Part shown: positions 44,968 to 54,337 of the stretch, piece by piece
How positions within the stretch are numbered: the first letter of the stretch is position 1
How the letters are laid out: every line of letters starts with the position of its first letter
NCBI RefSeq assembly: GCF_014195585.1
Contig: NZ_JACICA010000005.1
Location: 1 to 64,000, forward strand
Length of the DNA stretch: 64,000 nucleotides
Source of the DNA: Alloprevotella rava
GTDB lineage: Bacteria > Bacteroidota > Bacteroidia > Bacteroidales > Bacteroidaceae
Direction of reading: 5' to 3'
Made by a program: the position numbers and the translations under genes
The notes under the pieces: generated by a model
Databases searched by the model: none
Told to the model about the DNA's origin: nothing
The model's input: the letters and a program-made list of their open reading frames with translations, nothing else

Positions 44968-45603
44968 TTATTTCTTGCCCCAGTTGGCGGGGTCTTTGCG
45001 CCAATCGTGGAGCAGGGGAACTTGCTGCTCGCTGATATATCCTGTTTGGAGAGCCGTTTCCACCACTGCTTCGTAGTTGGTCAGCGTGGTGAGTTCGACA
45101 TTAGCCTCCTCGAACGCCTTGCGAGCCACCTCGAAACCGTAGGTATAGCTGGCCACCATGCCGAGCACCTCGCAACCGTGGTCGCGCAAAGCCTGCACAG
45201 CCTTCAAACTACTGCCGCCCGTGGAAATCAAGTCCTCCACCACGACAACTTTAGCACCAGGAGCCACTTGTCCCTCAATGAGATTCTGCATTCCATGGTC
45301 TTTGGGTTTTGAACGGACATAGCTGAAGGGGAGTCCCAGTTCGTCGGCCACCAGTGCCCCTTGCGCGATAGCCCCCGTAGCCACGCCAGCCACGGCCTCA
45401 GCTTCAGGATAAGTTTCGAGGATGAGGCGACACAGTTCGAGTTTGACGAAAGAGCGCACGTCAGGGAAGGCGAGCACTTTGCGGTTGTCGCAATAGAACG
45501 GAGAGAGCCAGCCGCTGGCCCAAGTGAAGGGAGCTTCGGGTTGCAGTTTGATAGCCTCAACCTGAAGCAATTTCTGAGCAAAAAGATGTGCGAGTTTTTG
45601 CAT
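44968..45603 (-). CDS. pyrE: Orotate phosphoribosyltransferase
   Basis: PyrE joins orotate and PRPP to form OMP in pyrimidine synthesis. From the ATG at 45603 it has 211 residues, the usual size. Motifs are FTWASGWLSPFYCDNRKVL near the N-terminus, the conserved AGVATGAIAQGALVAD, and the PRPP loop VVVVEDLISTGGSS. A -7 box TAACTTTG lies at 45640-45633. The longer frame from 45645 starts upstream of this box and is unlikely. Confidence 0.95.
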   Translation of the reverse strand: MQKLAHLFAQKLLQVEAIKLQPEAPFTWASGWLSPFYCDNRKVLAFPDVRSFVKLELCRLILETYPEAEAVAGVATGAIAQGALVADELGLPFSYVRSKPKDHGMQNLIEGQVAPGAKVVVVEDLISTGGSSLKAVQALRDHGCEVLGMVASYTYGFEVARKAFEEANVELTTLTNYEAVVETALQTGYISEQQVPLLHDWRKDPANWGKK

Positions 45604-45701
45604 AACGGATAGTGTTATTAGTGATGTTGAGGCAAAGTTACACAATTTTTCTTAGGAGAGCAGAATATCAGCCTAAGGTGGCGATTCTCTTTTATGGAAA
45701 C

Positions 45702-45728
45702 TCCGACGATTCGGATCAGTCGGACGAG
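45702..45728 (+). repeat. Nine-base repeat TCCGACnnG, three diverged units
   Basis: The units TCCGACGAT, TCGGATCAG and TCGGACGAG form a short array of the same unit seen at 26714. It lies in the gap between the end of lpxB and the start of pyrE (both minus strand), about 40 bases past the lpxB stop codon. Confidence 0.6.
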
Positions 45729-45766
45729 TTGGGAGAAACTTTTTCAGAGAAGACAGATGGGGCGGA

Positions 45767-46915
45767 CTATTGGGCGTTTCTCTTTTCTCTCAACGCCTTG
45801 ACCATGTCCTGAGCAGCGTGTTCGGGAGCGCCGGGTTGCCCGAGAATCTTGGCCATTCGCTCATAGCCCTGCAACTGTGCTTCGCGGCAACTGCCGTTGG
45901 GGAGGATAGACTCCAGTTGGTGGCGAACATTCCTAACGTTCATTTCATCGGCTATGAGTTCGGGCACAATCTCTTCGCCGCCCACGAGATTGACCAAAGA
46001 GACAAAAGGAACTTTCAAAAAGAGGCGACGCAGTAGGCGGAAGAGCGGGCCTAACTTGATGTAGTAGCACACCACTTGCGGAACGCGGAACAGAGCCGTT
46101 TCGAGCGTGGCTGTCCCAGAGGTGACGAGGGCTGCCATCGAGCGCGACAGTAGGGCATAAGTCTGATTCTCTACCAGTTTTACCCTGCTGTGCTCCACGC
46201 CCGACGCACTGATGATGCGCTCATAGAAATCGAGCGGCAAAGCCGGAGCAACGGCAATCTCAGCTTGCATATCGCGCTCCGCGAGCACAGGAGCTACCGC
46301 CAAGAGCATACGCGAGAGATTGTCCGCCACCTCCTGCCGTCTGCTGCCAGGCAGCAAGGCGAGGGTGCGTCCGTTGGGAGCAGGCTGTCCGTGCTGACGG
46401 ACAAAAGCATCCACCTCATCCATGGTGGGATTGCCTACATAAGTAATGGGATAGTTGTGTTTCCGTTTGAAATAGTCCACCTCAAACGGCAGGATAGAAT
46501 AAAGGCGGTCGACATCGCGACGAATGTTCTTGATGCGCCGCTCCTTCCAAGCCCAGATTTTGGGGGAGATATAATAGAAGACAGGGCAGATTTGCTCCGC
46601 GTGAACAAAGCGCGCGATGGAGAGATTAAAACCAGGATAGTCCACCAAAATAACCACATCCGGCCGATAAGCTCTAATCTGCTCTTTGCACTGTCGCATC
46701 CCGCGCAAGATAGTGCGAGCGTGGAGCAATACAGGAATAAAGCCCATATAAGCCAAGTCCTCGTAGTGGCGCAAGCACCCTGGCGCAACGGCCTGCATAT
46801 TGTTTCCACCATAATATTGAAACTCGGCTTCGGGATCTTCAGCCTGCAGAGCTTTCATCAAATGAGCCGCGTGTAAATCTCCGCTGGCCTCACCAGCAAT
46901 AAGGAAGTAGCGCAT
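45767..46915 (-). CDS. lpxB: Lipid-A-disaccharide synthase
   Basis: LpxB (GT19) joins UDP-2,3-diacylglucosamine and lipid X to the lipid A disaccharide. The 382 residues match the family length. Signatures are MRYFLIAGEASGDLHAAHLM at the start, VDYPGFNL, YYISPKIWAWKERRI, the ALLPGSRRQEV motif and a C-terminal donor-binding region. It follows surE after 65 bases that hold a nine-base repeat array; no promoter is evident there, so a surE-lpxB operon is likely. Confidence 0.95.
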   Translation of the reverse strand: MRYFLIAGEASGDLHAAHLMKALQAEDPEAEFQYYGGNNMQAVAPGCLRHYEDLAYMGFIPVLLHARTILRGMRQCKEQIRAYRPDVVILVDYPGFNLSIARFVHAEQICPVFYYISPKIWAWKERRIKNIRRDVDRLYSILPFEVDYFKRKHNYPITYVGNPTMDEVDAFVRQHGQPAPNGRTLALLPGSRRQEVADNLSRMLLAVAPVLAERDMQAEIAVAPALPLDFYERIISASGVEHSRVKLVENQTYALLSRSMAALVTSGTATLETALFRVPQVVCYYIKLGPLFRLLRRLFLKVPFVSLVNLVGGEEIVPELIADEMNVRNVRHQLESILPNGSCREAQLQGYERMAKILGQPGAPEHAAQDMVKALREKRNAQ

Positions 46916-46933
46916 AAGGGATTTCTTGTTTTC

Positions 46934-46978
46934 TCGGACAGGTCCGACGGGTCCGACCAGTCCGACGAGTCCGAGGGA
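46934..46978 (+). repeat. Nine-base tandem repeat TCCGACnnG, five units
   Basis: The units are TCGGACAGG, TCCGACGGG, TCCGACCAG, TCCGACGAG and TCCGAGGGA. The array fills most of the gap between surE and lpxB (both minus strand), ending 2 bases before the surE stop codon. Confidence 0.75.
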
Positions 46979-46980
46979 AG

Positions 46981-47748
46981 TTAGAACAGACTTTTCAGCA
47001 TCGGCATCAAGCGTGTGGCTGTGTTGTCGAGGGTTGTCGGCGTAATAGCTACATAGCCGTGGGAGAGCGCCCAGCGGTCAGTGTCGGTCGCATCAGGCTC
47101 TAATTCTTGGCAGTCGCCTACGAGCCAATACCAGTTGCCACTACGCCCAGCATTGTCTAAATCTTTGATATCTTTTTCCCAACGACTTCGCGCCATCCTA
47201 CAAATGCGAACTCCCTCAAATTTAGGACATTTGGGGAAGTTTACATTCAAACAAGTGAATTCTGGCAGACCCGCCATGAGAGCCTTCATCGTGATGTCGA
47301 TCAAATAAGGGCGCAAAGGCGTGAAATCAGCTTTTGCACTCATATCACAAAGCGAGAAAGCCACAGCAGGGAGACCCTGCATGGCAGCTTCCTGCACCAC
47401 GCCCATAGTGCCCGAATAATGAGCGTTTACACTGGAATTGTCACCATGATTTATACCACCTATAACGAGATCTGGGCGGCGTTCGATGTAGCGATTAAGA
47501 GCCAGTTTGACACAGTCCGTTGGCGTGCCAGAACAAGCATAAACCGTTAGGCCCGGTTCCTTGCGAATGAGGGCGGCATGAATGGGGTGGGCCGATGTGA
47601 TGGCAGTGCTGAATCCCGACCGCGGGCCGTCGGGAGCTACCACTAACAAATCGGCCACCGCCTTGAGCGTGTCGATCAAAAAGTTAATGCCACCAGCTTG
47701 GTAGCCATCATCGTTGGAGATAAGAATATAGGGTCTATTTTCTGTCAT
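46981..47748 (-). CDS. surE: 5'-nucleotidase SurE
   Basis: SurE is a divalent-metal-dependent nucleoside-5'-monophosphate phosphatase. From the ATG at 47748 it has 255 residues. The metal site ISNDDGY (Asp13-Asp14), the [10 protein letters not shown] loop, the [11 protein letters not shown] stretch and GGINHGDN are all clear. The longer frame from 47805 lacks family support and starts upstream of the likely -7 box (47823-47816 is upstream, so only the short form has a proper leader). It is divergent from parA and probably co-transcribed with lpxB. Confidence 0.95.
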   Translation of the reverse strand: MTENRPYILISNDDGYQAGGINFLIDTLKAVADLLVVAPDGPRSGFSTAITSAHPIHAALIRKEPGLTVYACSGTPTDCVKLALNRYIERRPDLVIGGINHGDNSSVNAHYSGTMGVVQEAAMQGLPAVAFSLCDMSAKADFTPLRPYLIDITMKALMAGLPEFTCLNVNFPKCPKFEGVRICRMARSRWEKDIKDLDNAGRSGNWYWLVGDCQELEPDATDTDRWALSHGYVAITPTTLDNTATRLMPMLKSLF

Positions 47749-47815
47749 AAAAAAAGAAACAAATCCCGTAAGCGAACCGACGGGCGAAAGGTTATCGTTC
47801 CACAAAAAAACGTTG

Positions 47816-47873
47816 CAAAAATACTAAAAAAGGCTATTATCCATGAGTGTTCCACGATTATTTGTTATTTTTG
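47816..47873. promoter_or_regulatory. Divergent promoter region between surE and parA
   Basis: A -7 box TATTTTTG faces surE (47823-47816, minus strand) and another TATTTTTG faces parA (47866-47873, plus strand). No clear TTTG lies at the right distance for either. Between them sits TGTTCCACG (47848-47856), which equals one half of the widespread parS sequence. Confidence 0.5.
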
Positions 47874-47898
47874 CGACCTAAATAACGAATTGGAACCC

Positions 47899-48678
47899 AT
47901 GGGAAAAATCATCGCAATAGCGAACCAAAAAGGCGGTGTTGGAAAGACCACCTCTTCGATGAATCTGGCTGCCTCTCTGGCAACGCTCGAAAAGAAAGTT
48001 CTCCTCATCGACGCTGACCCGCAAGCCAACGCCTCTTCCGGCTTAGGTGTTAACCTCAACGAGATTGACACGTCTATCTACGAGTGTATTGTGAATCGCG
48101 GCGACATACGCGAAGCCATTTACACAACCGAAATTGAGGGTCTGGATGTGGTTCCTTCCCATATCAATTTGGTAGGGGCTGAAGTGGAGATGCTCAACTT
48201 CAAAAAACGCGAGTTCATTATCTCCGAACTTCTCAATCCTATCAAAGACCTCTACGATTATATTCTCATCGATTGTAGTCCTTCGTTAGGACTGATCACG
48301 GTCAACTGTCTCACAGCAGCGGACTCTGTCATCATTCCCGTACAGTGCGAATACTTTGCATTGGAGGGAATCAGCAAATTGCTGAACACAATCCGCATCA
48401 TCAAGAAGAAACTCAATCCCAGATTGGAGATAGAGGGCTTCCTGCTAACGATGTACGACAGCCGCCTGCGTTTGGCCAACCAGATCTACGACGAAGTGAA
48501 GCGCCACTTCCAGGAACTGGTCTTCAAGACTGTTATCCAGCGCAACGTGAAGCTCTCCGAAGCTCCCAGCCATGGTTTGCCCGCCATTCTCTACGATGCA
48601 GAATCCACTGGCTCAAAGAACCATTTGTCGCTGGCTCGCGAACTCATCGAGCGAGAGAAACAAACGAGCGAGAACTAA
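47899..48678 (+). CDS. parA: Chromosome-partitioning ATPase ParA (Soj)
   Basis: ParA is a Walker-type ATPase that binds DNA when ATP-bound and moves ParB-parS complexes to segregate the origin region. From the ATG at 47899 it has 259 residues beginning [18 protein letters not shown], with the deviant Walker A KGGVGKT, the [10 protein letters not shown] motif, and [12 protein letters not shown] as Walker B. The frame extends upstream to 47698 but that part overlaps surE on the other strand and is not ParA-like. parB follows after 76 bases. Confidence 0.96.
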   Translation: MGKIIAIANQKGGVGKTTSSMNLAASLATLEKKVLLIDADPQANASSGLGVNLNEIDTSIYECIVNRGDIREAIYTTEIEGLDVVPSHINLVGAEVEMLNFKKREFIISELLNPIKDLYDYILIDCSPSLGLITVNCLTAADSVIIPVQCEYFALEGISKLLNTIRIIKKKLNPRLEIEGFLLTMYDSRLRLANQIYDEVKRHFQELVFKTVIQRNVKLSEAPSHGLPAILYDAESTGSKNHLSLARELIEREKQTSEN

Positions 48679-48754
48679 TGTTTCCTAAGAAAAAGGCTTA
48701 TCGGGGCTGTCTGCCTCTTTAGGTCAGTCCGAGATTTGAACAATAAAAAAACAA

Positions 48755-49651
48755 ATGCCAGTACACAAAAAATTTCCCGCATTGGGTCGAGGCCTCGACG
48801 CCTTGATTGATACGGCCGACGAAATACACACCAGCGGCAGTTCGTCCATTAACGAAATCCCCGTTGATAAGATTATCCCCAACCCCAACCAGCCTCGCCA
48901 TGAGTTTGACGAAGATGCGCTGGAGGAGTTGGCAGAAAGCATCCGCCAGTTGGGCATCGTTCAGCCCATCACACTGCGACAGATGGACGACGAAAGCTAT
49001 GAGATTATCGCCGGTGAGCGGCGTTGGCGCGCTTCAAAGTTGGCAGGTCTTACAACAGTTCCCGCCTACGTTCGCACCGCTAACGACGAAAATATGATGC
49101 AAATGGCGCTGGTGGAGAACATCCAGCGCGAAGACCTCAACGCCATTGAGGTGGCGTTGGCTTATCAAAAGCTCATCGAGCAGTACCACCTCACGCAGGA
49201 GGAACTGAGCGAGAAAGTGGGCAAGAAGCGGGCCACGGTGGCCAACGCCTTGCGCCTCCTCAAACTCCCAGCCCCCGTGCAGCTGGCTCTGCGCAACAAA
49301 TCCATCGACCAAGGCCATGCCCGCGCCATTCTCGGTGCCCAAGAGCCCAGCGTGATGCTGAAACTCTTCAAAGAAGTGCAGGAACGAGGCTACAGCGTTC
49401 GACAAGTGGAGGAAATGGTAAAGGCCCTCAACGCTGGCGAGACTGTAAAGAGCGGTAGACACCAGTTGCGCAACCGCAACAACCGCTTGCCTGAAGAATA
49501 CAACGAACTAAAAGGTCGACTCAGCGACTTCTTCCAAACCAAAGTGCAGATGACTTGCTCACAGCAAGGCAAAGGCAAAATCACTATCAACTTCGACAAC
49601 GAAGAAGAATTGGAGAAAATCATCACCATGTTCGACAAGATGAGAAGTTAG
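48755..49651 (+). CDS. parB: Chromosome-partitioning CTPase ParB (Spo0J)
   Basis: ParB loads at parS and slides as a CTP-gated clamp. The 298 residues contain the N-terminal ParA-contact region (KFPALGRGLDALI) and the ParB/Srx domain with NPNQPRHEFDEDALEELAESI. The CTP-binding GERRWRASKLAGL segment, the LVENIQREDLNAIEVALAY helix and the helix-turn-helix LSEKVGKKRATVANALRLL follow. A short C-terminal dimerisation domain ends the protein. It lies 22 bases before the next gene. Confidence 0.96.
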   Translation: MPVHKKFPALGRGLDALIDTADEIHTSGSSSINEIPVDKIIPNPNQPRHEFDEDALEELAESIRQLGIVQPITLRQMDDESYEIIAGERRWRASKLAGLTTVPAYVRTANDENMMQMALVENIQREDLNAIEVALAYQKLIEQYHLTQEELSEKVGKKRATVANALRLLKLPAPVQLALRNKSIDQGHARAILGAQEPSVMLKLFKEVQERGYSVRQVEEMVKALNAGETVKSGRHQLRNRNNRLPEEYNELKGRLSDFFQTKVQMTCSQQGKGKITINFDNEEELEKIITMFDKMRS

Positions 49652-49673
49652 GCCCTTGCCCACTCCTACAACA

Positions 49674-50483
49674 ATGACGAAAACGCTATCGCAATATATC
49701 CTCATTATTTTGGTCGCCGCTTTCCTCGCACCTGCGAGGGGAGCGGCGCAAGCGCGTCTTATTGTGGACGACTCCACTAAGGTGTCATCCGTGAAGCCTA
49801 TCAGCAAAAAAGTCAAGAAGCAGAAGAAAGCCATTGAGGCAGAAATGCTGAAAGGAGAAACCATTGAGATGCTGACCGACACCATTAAGAGGATACAAGA
49901 GGCAAAGCTACAAACCGACACGGCACGCCTGCGAATGATGGCCGAAAGCGTCACGAAGGAGAATCTCAAAAAGGCCACAAGAACTGCCTTTGTTCCCGAT
50001 CCCAAGCGCGCCCTCTGGCTGGCTCTTGTGTGTCCTGGTGCTGGACAAATCTATAATCGCAAATACTGGAAACTACCTATTTTCTACGGTGGTTTCTTGG
50101 GTTGTACCTACGCCCTTATGTGGAACCAGCAAATGTATCGCGACTATTCGCAGGCCTATCTGGACATTATGGACAACGACCCAAACACAAAATCGTATCT
50201 GAATATGCTTCCCCCCAACTACGATATTACGGGCAGGGAAGAACGCTTCAAAACTATCTTCAAAAACCGCAAAAACCGCTATCGCCGCTATCGCGACATG
50301 AGTGCCTTTGCTTTCGTGGGCGTTTACGTCTTGAGCGTGATCGACGCCTATGTAGATGCCCAGCTCTCAGTGTTCGATATTTCGCCCGACTTGAGTATGC
50401 AGCTCCAGCCGGCCGTTATCCAGCAGTCGACACCTCTGAGTCGCCAAACCGCCTACGGCATCGGTTGTAGTTTTAATTTCTAA
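49674..50483 (+). CDS. DUF5683 domain protein, exported/membrane
   Basis: From the ATG at 49674 the protein has 269 residues: a signal peptide ending near RGAAQA, a Lys/Glu-rich helix (about 30-85), and then the conserved block PDPKRALWLALVCPGAGQIYNRKYWKLPIFYGG. This block is the signature of DUF5683, with two or three membrane segments. It always seems to follow parB in Bacteroidales; the function is unknown but the position suggests cell-cycle or envelope work. A TTG at 49656 is a possible but weaker start. Confidence 0.85.
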   Translation: MTKTLSQYILIILVAAFLAPARGAAQARLIVDDSTKVSSVKPISKKVKKQKKAIEAEMLKGETIEMLTDTIKRIQEAKLQTDTARLRMMAESVTKENLKKATRTAFVPDPKRALWLALVCPGAGQIYNRKYWKLPIFYGGFLGCTYALMWNQQMYRDYSQAYLDIMDNDPNTKSYLNMLPPNYDITGREERFKTIFKNRKNRYRRYRDMSAFAFVGVYVLSVIDAYVDAQLSVFDISPDLSMQLQPAVIQQSTPLSRQTAYGIGCSFNF

Positions 50484-50551
50484 CTCCCGCGAACACCTTT
50501 ACGCTGGGACACCGCCCCTCCAACATCGTGGGGCACATGCTAAAGAACATT

Positions 50552-52015
50552 ATGAACAAAATCAACAAGATATTCCTCACATTGGCTCTGACGGTTCTTC
50601 CCGCAGGCCTGACAGCACAAAGCGAAATCACAGTTCACGACTCCATTACGAACAGAGATGAAGTCTTCAACATACCCGAAGGTATGAGTAATAACGAGAG
50701 CGCTCAACTTCAGAAATGGTTGGCAAAAAAGTTTCTCTACGTTGACACTACTGCTATGACCTCTAGCTACAACGTTACATACGGCCCAGAGGTGTATCGC
50801 GAGCGTCTACAACGCTTGCCCTACAAAATGGAGATGCCCTACAACCCAATCGTACAGAAGTTCATCGACCGCTACACAGAGGAGTTGCGCAACAAGGTGA
50901 GCTATATGCTTGGTGCTGGCAACTATTATATCCCTATCTTCGAGGCTGCGCTCGATGCCTACGGCCTACCGCTCGAACTGAAATACCTACCCGTTGTTGA
51001 ATCGGGTCTCGACCCAACGGCCATCAGCCATGCTGGAGCGGCCGGCCTCTGGCAGTTTATGATCACTACAGCCCGCCGCTACGATCTGAAGATAAACAGC
51101 CTCGTTGATGAGCGCATGGATCCCTACAAAGCCAGTTGGGCTGCCGCCAAATACCTCAAAGATCTCTATGACATTTATGGCGATTGGAATCTCGTCCTTG
51201 CCGCCTACAACGCAGGCCCTCAGCAAGTGAGCAAGGCCATGCGCCGAACTGGCGGAGAGCGCGACTATTGGAAAATTTATCCCTACCTGCCCAATGAAAC
51301 ACGTGGCTATGTGCCCGCATTCATTGCTGCAAACTACGTCATGAACTACTACTGCGACCACAACATCGCACCTATGAAAAGCCGCTATCCGATACTGACG
51401 GACACTGTGCTCATTGACCGCACACTCCATATGCAGCAAGTGGCCGAACTTTGCAAAGTCGACATCGAAGCCGTTCGTGCACTCAATCCGCAGTACAAAA
51501 CAGATATTATCCCGGGCCTCTCCGCTCTCTCATCGCTCACCTTACCCCAGGAAGCCATAGGAAAGTTTCTTGACTTGCGCGACAGCGTCTACAGTTACCG
51601 CGCTGAAGAACTCTTGACGCAGCGCACCGAAGTAGAAGTGGACGAAATAGAGGCGCCGCGCACCACACGCAGTCGCTCCAGCCGTGCAGACCGACAAGAA
51701 ACAATGCCCTCCAACAGCCGCGAGAGCAGAGCGGAAGTGCGCAGCCATAAGCGTAGCAAGCGCCACAGCAAAGCTGCTGAACGCGACGACCGCCGCAGCA
51801 ACAGCAAAAGCAGCAAGCGCAAAGGACGCCACAGCAACACAGAACATTCTAAGAAGTCTAAGAGAGCCGAGAGAAACTCCTCTACAACGGTCAAGAAAGG
51901 CGATACTCTCTCCGACATCGCTAAGCGCAACAACACCACAGTAGAGAAGCTCAAGAAAAAGAACAAAATCTCTGGTACGACCATCAAACCCGGACAAAAG
52001 CTCAAGGTGAAATAA
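50552..52015 (+). CDS. Membrane-bound lytic murein transglycosylase with C-terminal LysM (MltD-like)
   Basis: The enzyme cleaves peptidoglycan glycan strands. From the ATG at 50552 it has 487 residues: a signal peptide ending LTAQ, the SLT domain with catalytic Glu150 in VVESGLDPTAISHAGAAGLW, and the AAYNAGPQQVSKAM motif. A linker extremely rich in Arg, Ser, Lys and His runs at about 365-445, and one LysM repeat ends the protein (TVKKGDTLSDIAKRNNTTVE onward). In-frame starts at 50528 (GTG) and 50537 are possible but give a poorer signal peptide. It lies between DUF5683 and the RelA/SpoT gene, a conserved order. Confidence 0.9.
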   Translation: MNKINKIFLTLALTVLPAGLTAQSEITVHDSITNRDEVFNIPEGMSNNESAQLQKWLAKKFLYVDTTAMTSSYNVTYGPEVYRERLQRLPYKMEMPYNPIVQKFIDRYTEELRNKVSYMLGAGNYYIPIFEAALDAYGLPLELKYLPVVESGLDPTAISHAGAAGLWQFMITTARRYDLKINSLVDERMDPYKASWAAAKYLKDLYDIYGDWNLVLAAYNAGPQQVSKAMRRTGGERDYWKIYPYLPNETRGYVPAFIAANYVMNYYCDHNIAPMKSRYPILTDTVLIDRTLHMQQVAELCKVDIEAVRALNPQYKTDIIPGLSALSSLTLPQEAIGKFLDLRDSVYSYRAEELLTQRTEVEVDEIEAPRTTRSRSSRADRQETMPSNSRESRAEVRSHKRSKRHSKAAERDDRRSNSKSSKRKGRHSNTEHSKKSKRAERNSSTTVKKGDTLSDIAKRNNTTVEKLKKKNKISGTTIKPGQKLKVK

Positions 52016-52069
52016 GCAACGCCACAACCACTTCGAGCCATTTCTCCAACCCTTAATTTCGCAATCACG

Positions 52070-54334
52070 ATGACCGACACAATGAAAAAACTTACGCCTC
52101 AGGAGCTGAAAGATGAGGAAATGATCAATGCAGCTTTCCAAAAGTTGCTCGATACCTACCTGGCCACAAACCACCGCAAGAAAGTGGAAGTCATCACCAA
52201 GGCTTTCAACTTTGCCAAGCAGGCCCACAAAGGCGTGCGCCGACGTTCGGGAGAGCCTTACATACTCCATCCCATCGCCGTTGCGCAGATAGCCTGCGAA
52301 GAAATAGGCTTAGGCTCTACCTCTATCTGTGCTGCCCTGCTCCACGATGTGGAAGAGGACACCGACTATACTAACGAGGACCTCTCCAACCTCTTTGGTC
52401 CGAAAGTGGCCAACATCGTGGAGGGACTCACCAAAATTTCTGGTGGCATCTTCGGCGACCGCGCTTCGCTACAAGCCGAAACCTTCAAGAAGCTCCTGCT
52501 CACGATGAGCGACGACATACGCGTCATCCTCATCAAGATCAGTGACCGCCTCCACAATATGCGCACCCTTTCGTCCATGCTGCCCTCGAAGCAGTACAAG
52601 ATTGCGGGCGAAACGCTCTACATCTACGCCCCGTTAGCCGACCGCTTGGGCCTCAACAAAATCAAGACAGAACTGGAGGATCTGAGTTTCCGTTATGAGC
52701 ACCCGGAGGAGTATAAAATGATTGAGGACATGCTGGCATCCACACAGGCCGACCGCACCTCAATCTTCGACAACTTTGTCCCGCCCATCCGCGAGATGCT
52801 CGACGACATGGGCTTCAACTATCAGATTCAGCAACGCATAAAGACGCCTTATTCCATCTGGAACAAGATGCAGAACAAGCACGTGGCGTTCAACGAGATC
52901 TACGATATTCTGGCCATTCGCATTGTCTACATCCCGCTCAACCGCAAGCAGGAAATCGACGAATGCTTCAGCATCTACGCTGGCCTAACGAAAATCTATC
53001 GTCCCCACCCCACGCGCTTCCGCGACTGGCTCTCATCGCCTAAGGCCAATGGTTATCAGGCTCTTCACAACACGTTTATGTCTGCCCAAGGTAAATGGAT
53101 TGAAGTGCAAATCCGTTCCGACCGCATGAACGATATTGCCGAGCAGGGCTTTGCAGCTCACTGGAAATACAAGGATAAGGATGCCGACTACGACGAGAAC
53201 GAACTCGACAAATGGCTCGACTCCATCAAAGAAATCCTTGACGACCCACAGCCCGACACGCTTGATCTACTCGACACCATCAAGCTCAACCTTTTTTCTA
53301 AAGAAATCCTCGTCTTCACGCCAAAAGGTGAAATCAAGACCATGCCCAACAACGCGACGGCTCTCGACTTCGCCTTCCATATCCATTCCTTTCTCGGCAC
53401 CCACTGCTTTGTGGTGAAGGTCAACCACAAGCTCGTACCACTGAGCTACCGCCTCAAGAGCGGCGACCAGATAGAGATTCTCACTTCGCGCGAGCAGCAA
53501 GTGAAGCCCGAATGGCTCAATTTTGCCACCACGGCTAAGGCGCGCGGAAAGATTCAAGCTATCTTACGTCGCGAGAAACGCGAGAAAATGCGCATCGGTG
53601 AGGAACGCCTTGCTGCTTTCTTTAAGGAGCAAGATCTCGAAGCTACAAGTACCAACATCGACCGCCTGCGCCGTTTCCACGAGCTCGCCGACCGCGATGA
53701 ACTGGCACAGGCTTTAGGGGCAAACAAAATTGAGTTAGGGCAACCCGACGTGGATGTTCTCACCGGAAAAGTCCGCAAAACGGGCTGGCGACGCTATGTG
53801 CCGTTCATCGGACCTAAGAAGCAAGCGGAGGTCAACTCTACGGATGTGGAAGACTTCGTCCGCGGTCTCAATCGCAAGCAAACGCTCGTTCTCAACGAGG
53901 ACACATTGCAGAAATGCGCCATAGCTCCGTGCTGCCGCCCTATCCCTGGCGACGACGTCTTAGGCTATATCACGCCACAGAATACGCTCGAAATTCACAA
54001 ACGCAGTTGTCCCACGGCCACAAAACTCAAAACGCGCTATGGCAACAACATCATCGCGCTCAAATGGGATACCCACAGAGCTCTCTACTTCCCCGTCTGC
54101 ATCCACATCAAAGGCGTTGACGACCACGGCGTGCTCTATGCCATTGCCGATGTGCTCCACAATACCGAACTGGACCTTGTGATCAAACACATCTCCATCG
54201 ACACCAACGATGGTATCTTTGACGGAACAATCGAATTCCTCCTCCACGACACTGACGACGTGAAACAAATCTGCGACACCCTACTCCGCCTTCACTACAT
54301 CGAAAGTGCTTACCGCGAGGATAAAAAAGACTAA
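52070..54334 (+). CDS. Bifunctional (p)ppGpp synthetase/hydrolase, RelA/SpoT family
   Basis: This RSH enzyme makes and degrades the stringent-response alarmone. The 754 residues contain the HD hydrolase domain with an intact LLHDVEEDT (His92-Asp93, Glu95-Glu96), so hydrolysis should work. The synthetase domain has YDILAIRIVY, then FRDWLSSPKANGYQALHNTF. The TGS domain has VFTPKGEIKTMPNNATALDFAF, and the zinc-finger/ACT region has CAIAPCCRPIPGDDVLGYI. With both active sites and a single gene it is probably the only long RSH of this genome. Confidence 0.95.
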   Translation: MTDTMKKLTPQELKDEEMINAAFQKLLDTYLATNHRKKVEVITKAFNFAKQAHKGVRRRSGEPYILHPIAVAQIACEEIGLGSTSICAALLHDVEEDTDYTNEDLSNLFGPKVANIVEGLTKISGGIFGDRASLQAETFKKLLLTMSDDIRVILIKISDRLHNMRTLSSMLPSKQYKIAGETLYIYAPLADRLGLNKIKTELEDLSFRYEHPEEYKMIEDMLASTQADRTSIFDNFVPPIREMLDDMGFNYQIQQRIKTPYSIWNKMQNKHVAFNEIYDILAIRIVYIPLNRKQEIDECFSIYAGLTKIYRPHPTRFRDWLSSPKANGYQALHNTFMSAQGKWIEVQIRSDRMNDIAEQGFAAHWKYKDKDADYDENELDKWLDSIKEILDDPQPDTLDLLDTIKLNLFSKEILVFTPKGEIKTMPNNATALDFAFHIHSFLGTHCFVVKVNHKLVPLSYRLKSGDQIEILTSREQQVKPEWLNFATTAKARGKIQAILRREKREKMRIGEERLAAFFKEQDLEATSTNIDRLRRFHELADRDELAQALGANKIELGQPDVDVLTGKVRKTGWRRYVPFIGPKKQAEVNSTDVEDFVRGLNRKQTLVLNEDTLQKCAIAPCCRPIPGDDVLGYITPQNTLEIHKRSCPTATKLKTRYGNNIIALKWDTHRALYFPVCIHIKGVDDHGVLYAIADVLHNTELDLVIKHISIDTNDGIFDGTIEFLLHDTDDVKQICDTLLRLHYIESAYREDKKD

Positions 54335-54337
54335 CAA

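Noticed and set aside
47698-47898. An N-terminal extension of ParA by 67 residues
   Set aside because: It overlaps surE on the opposite strand and the divergent promoter region; ParA proteins begin at the KGGVGKT region as in the shorter form.
48679-48722. A 14-codon frame ([14 protein letters not shown]) between parA and parB
   Set aside because: It is too short to judge and lacks any ribosome-binding or conservation evidence.
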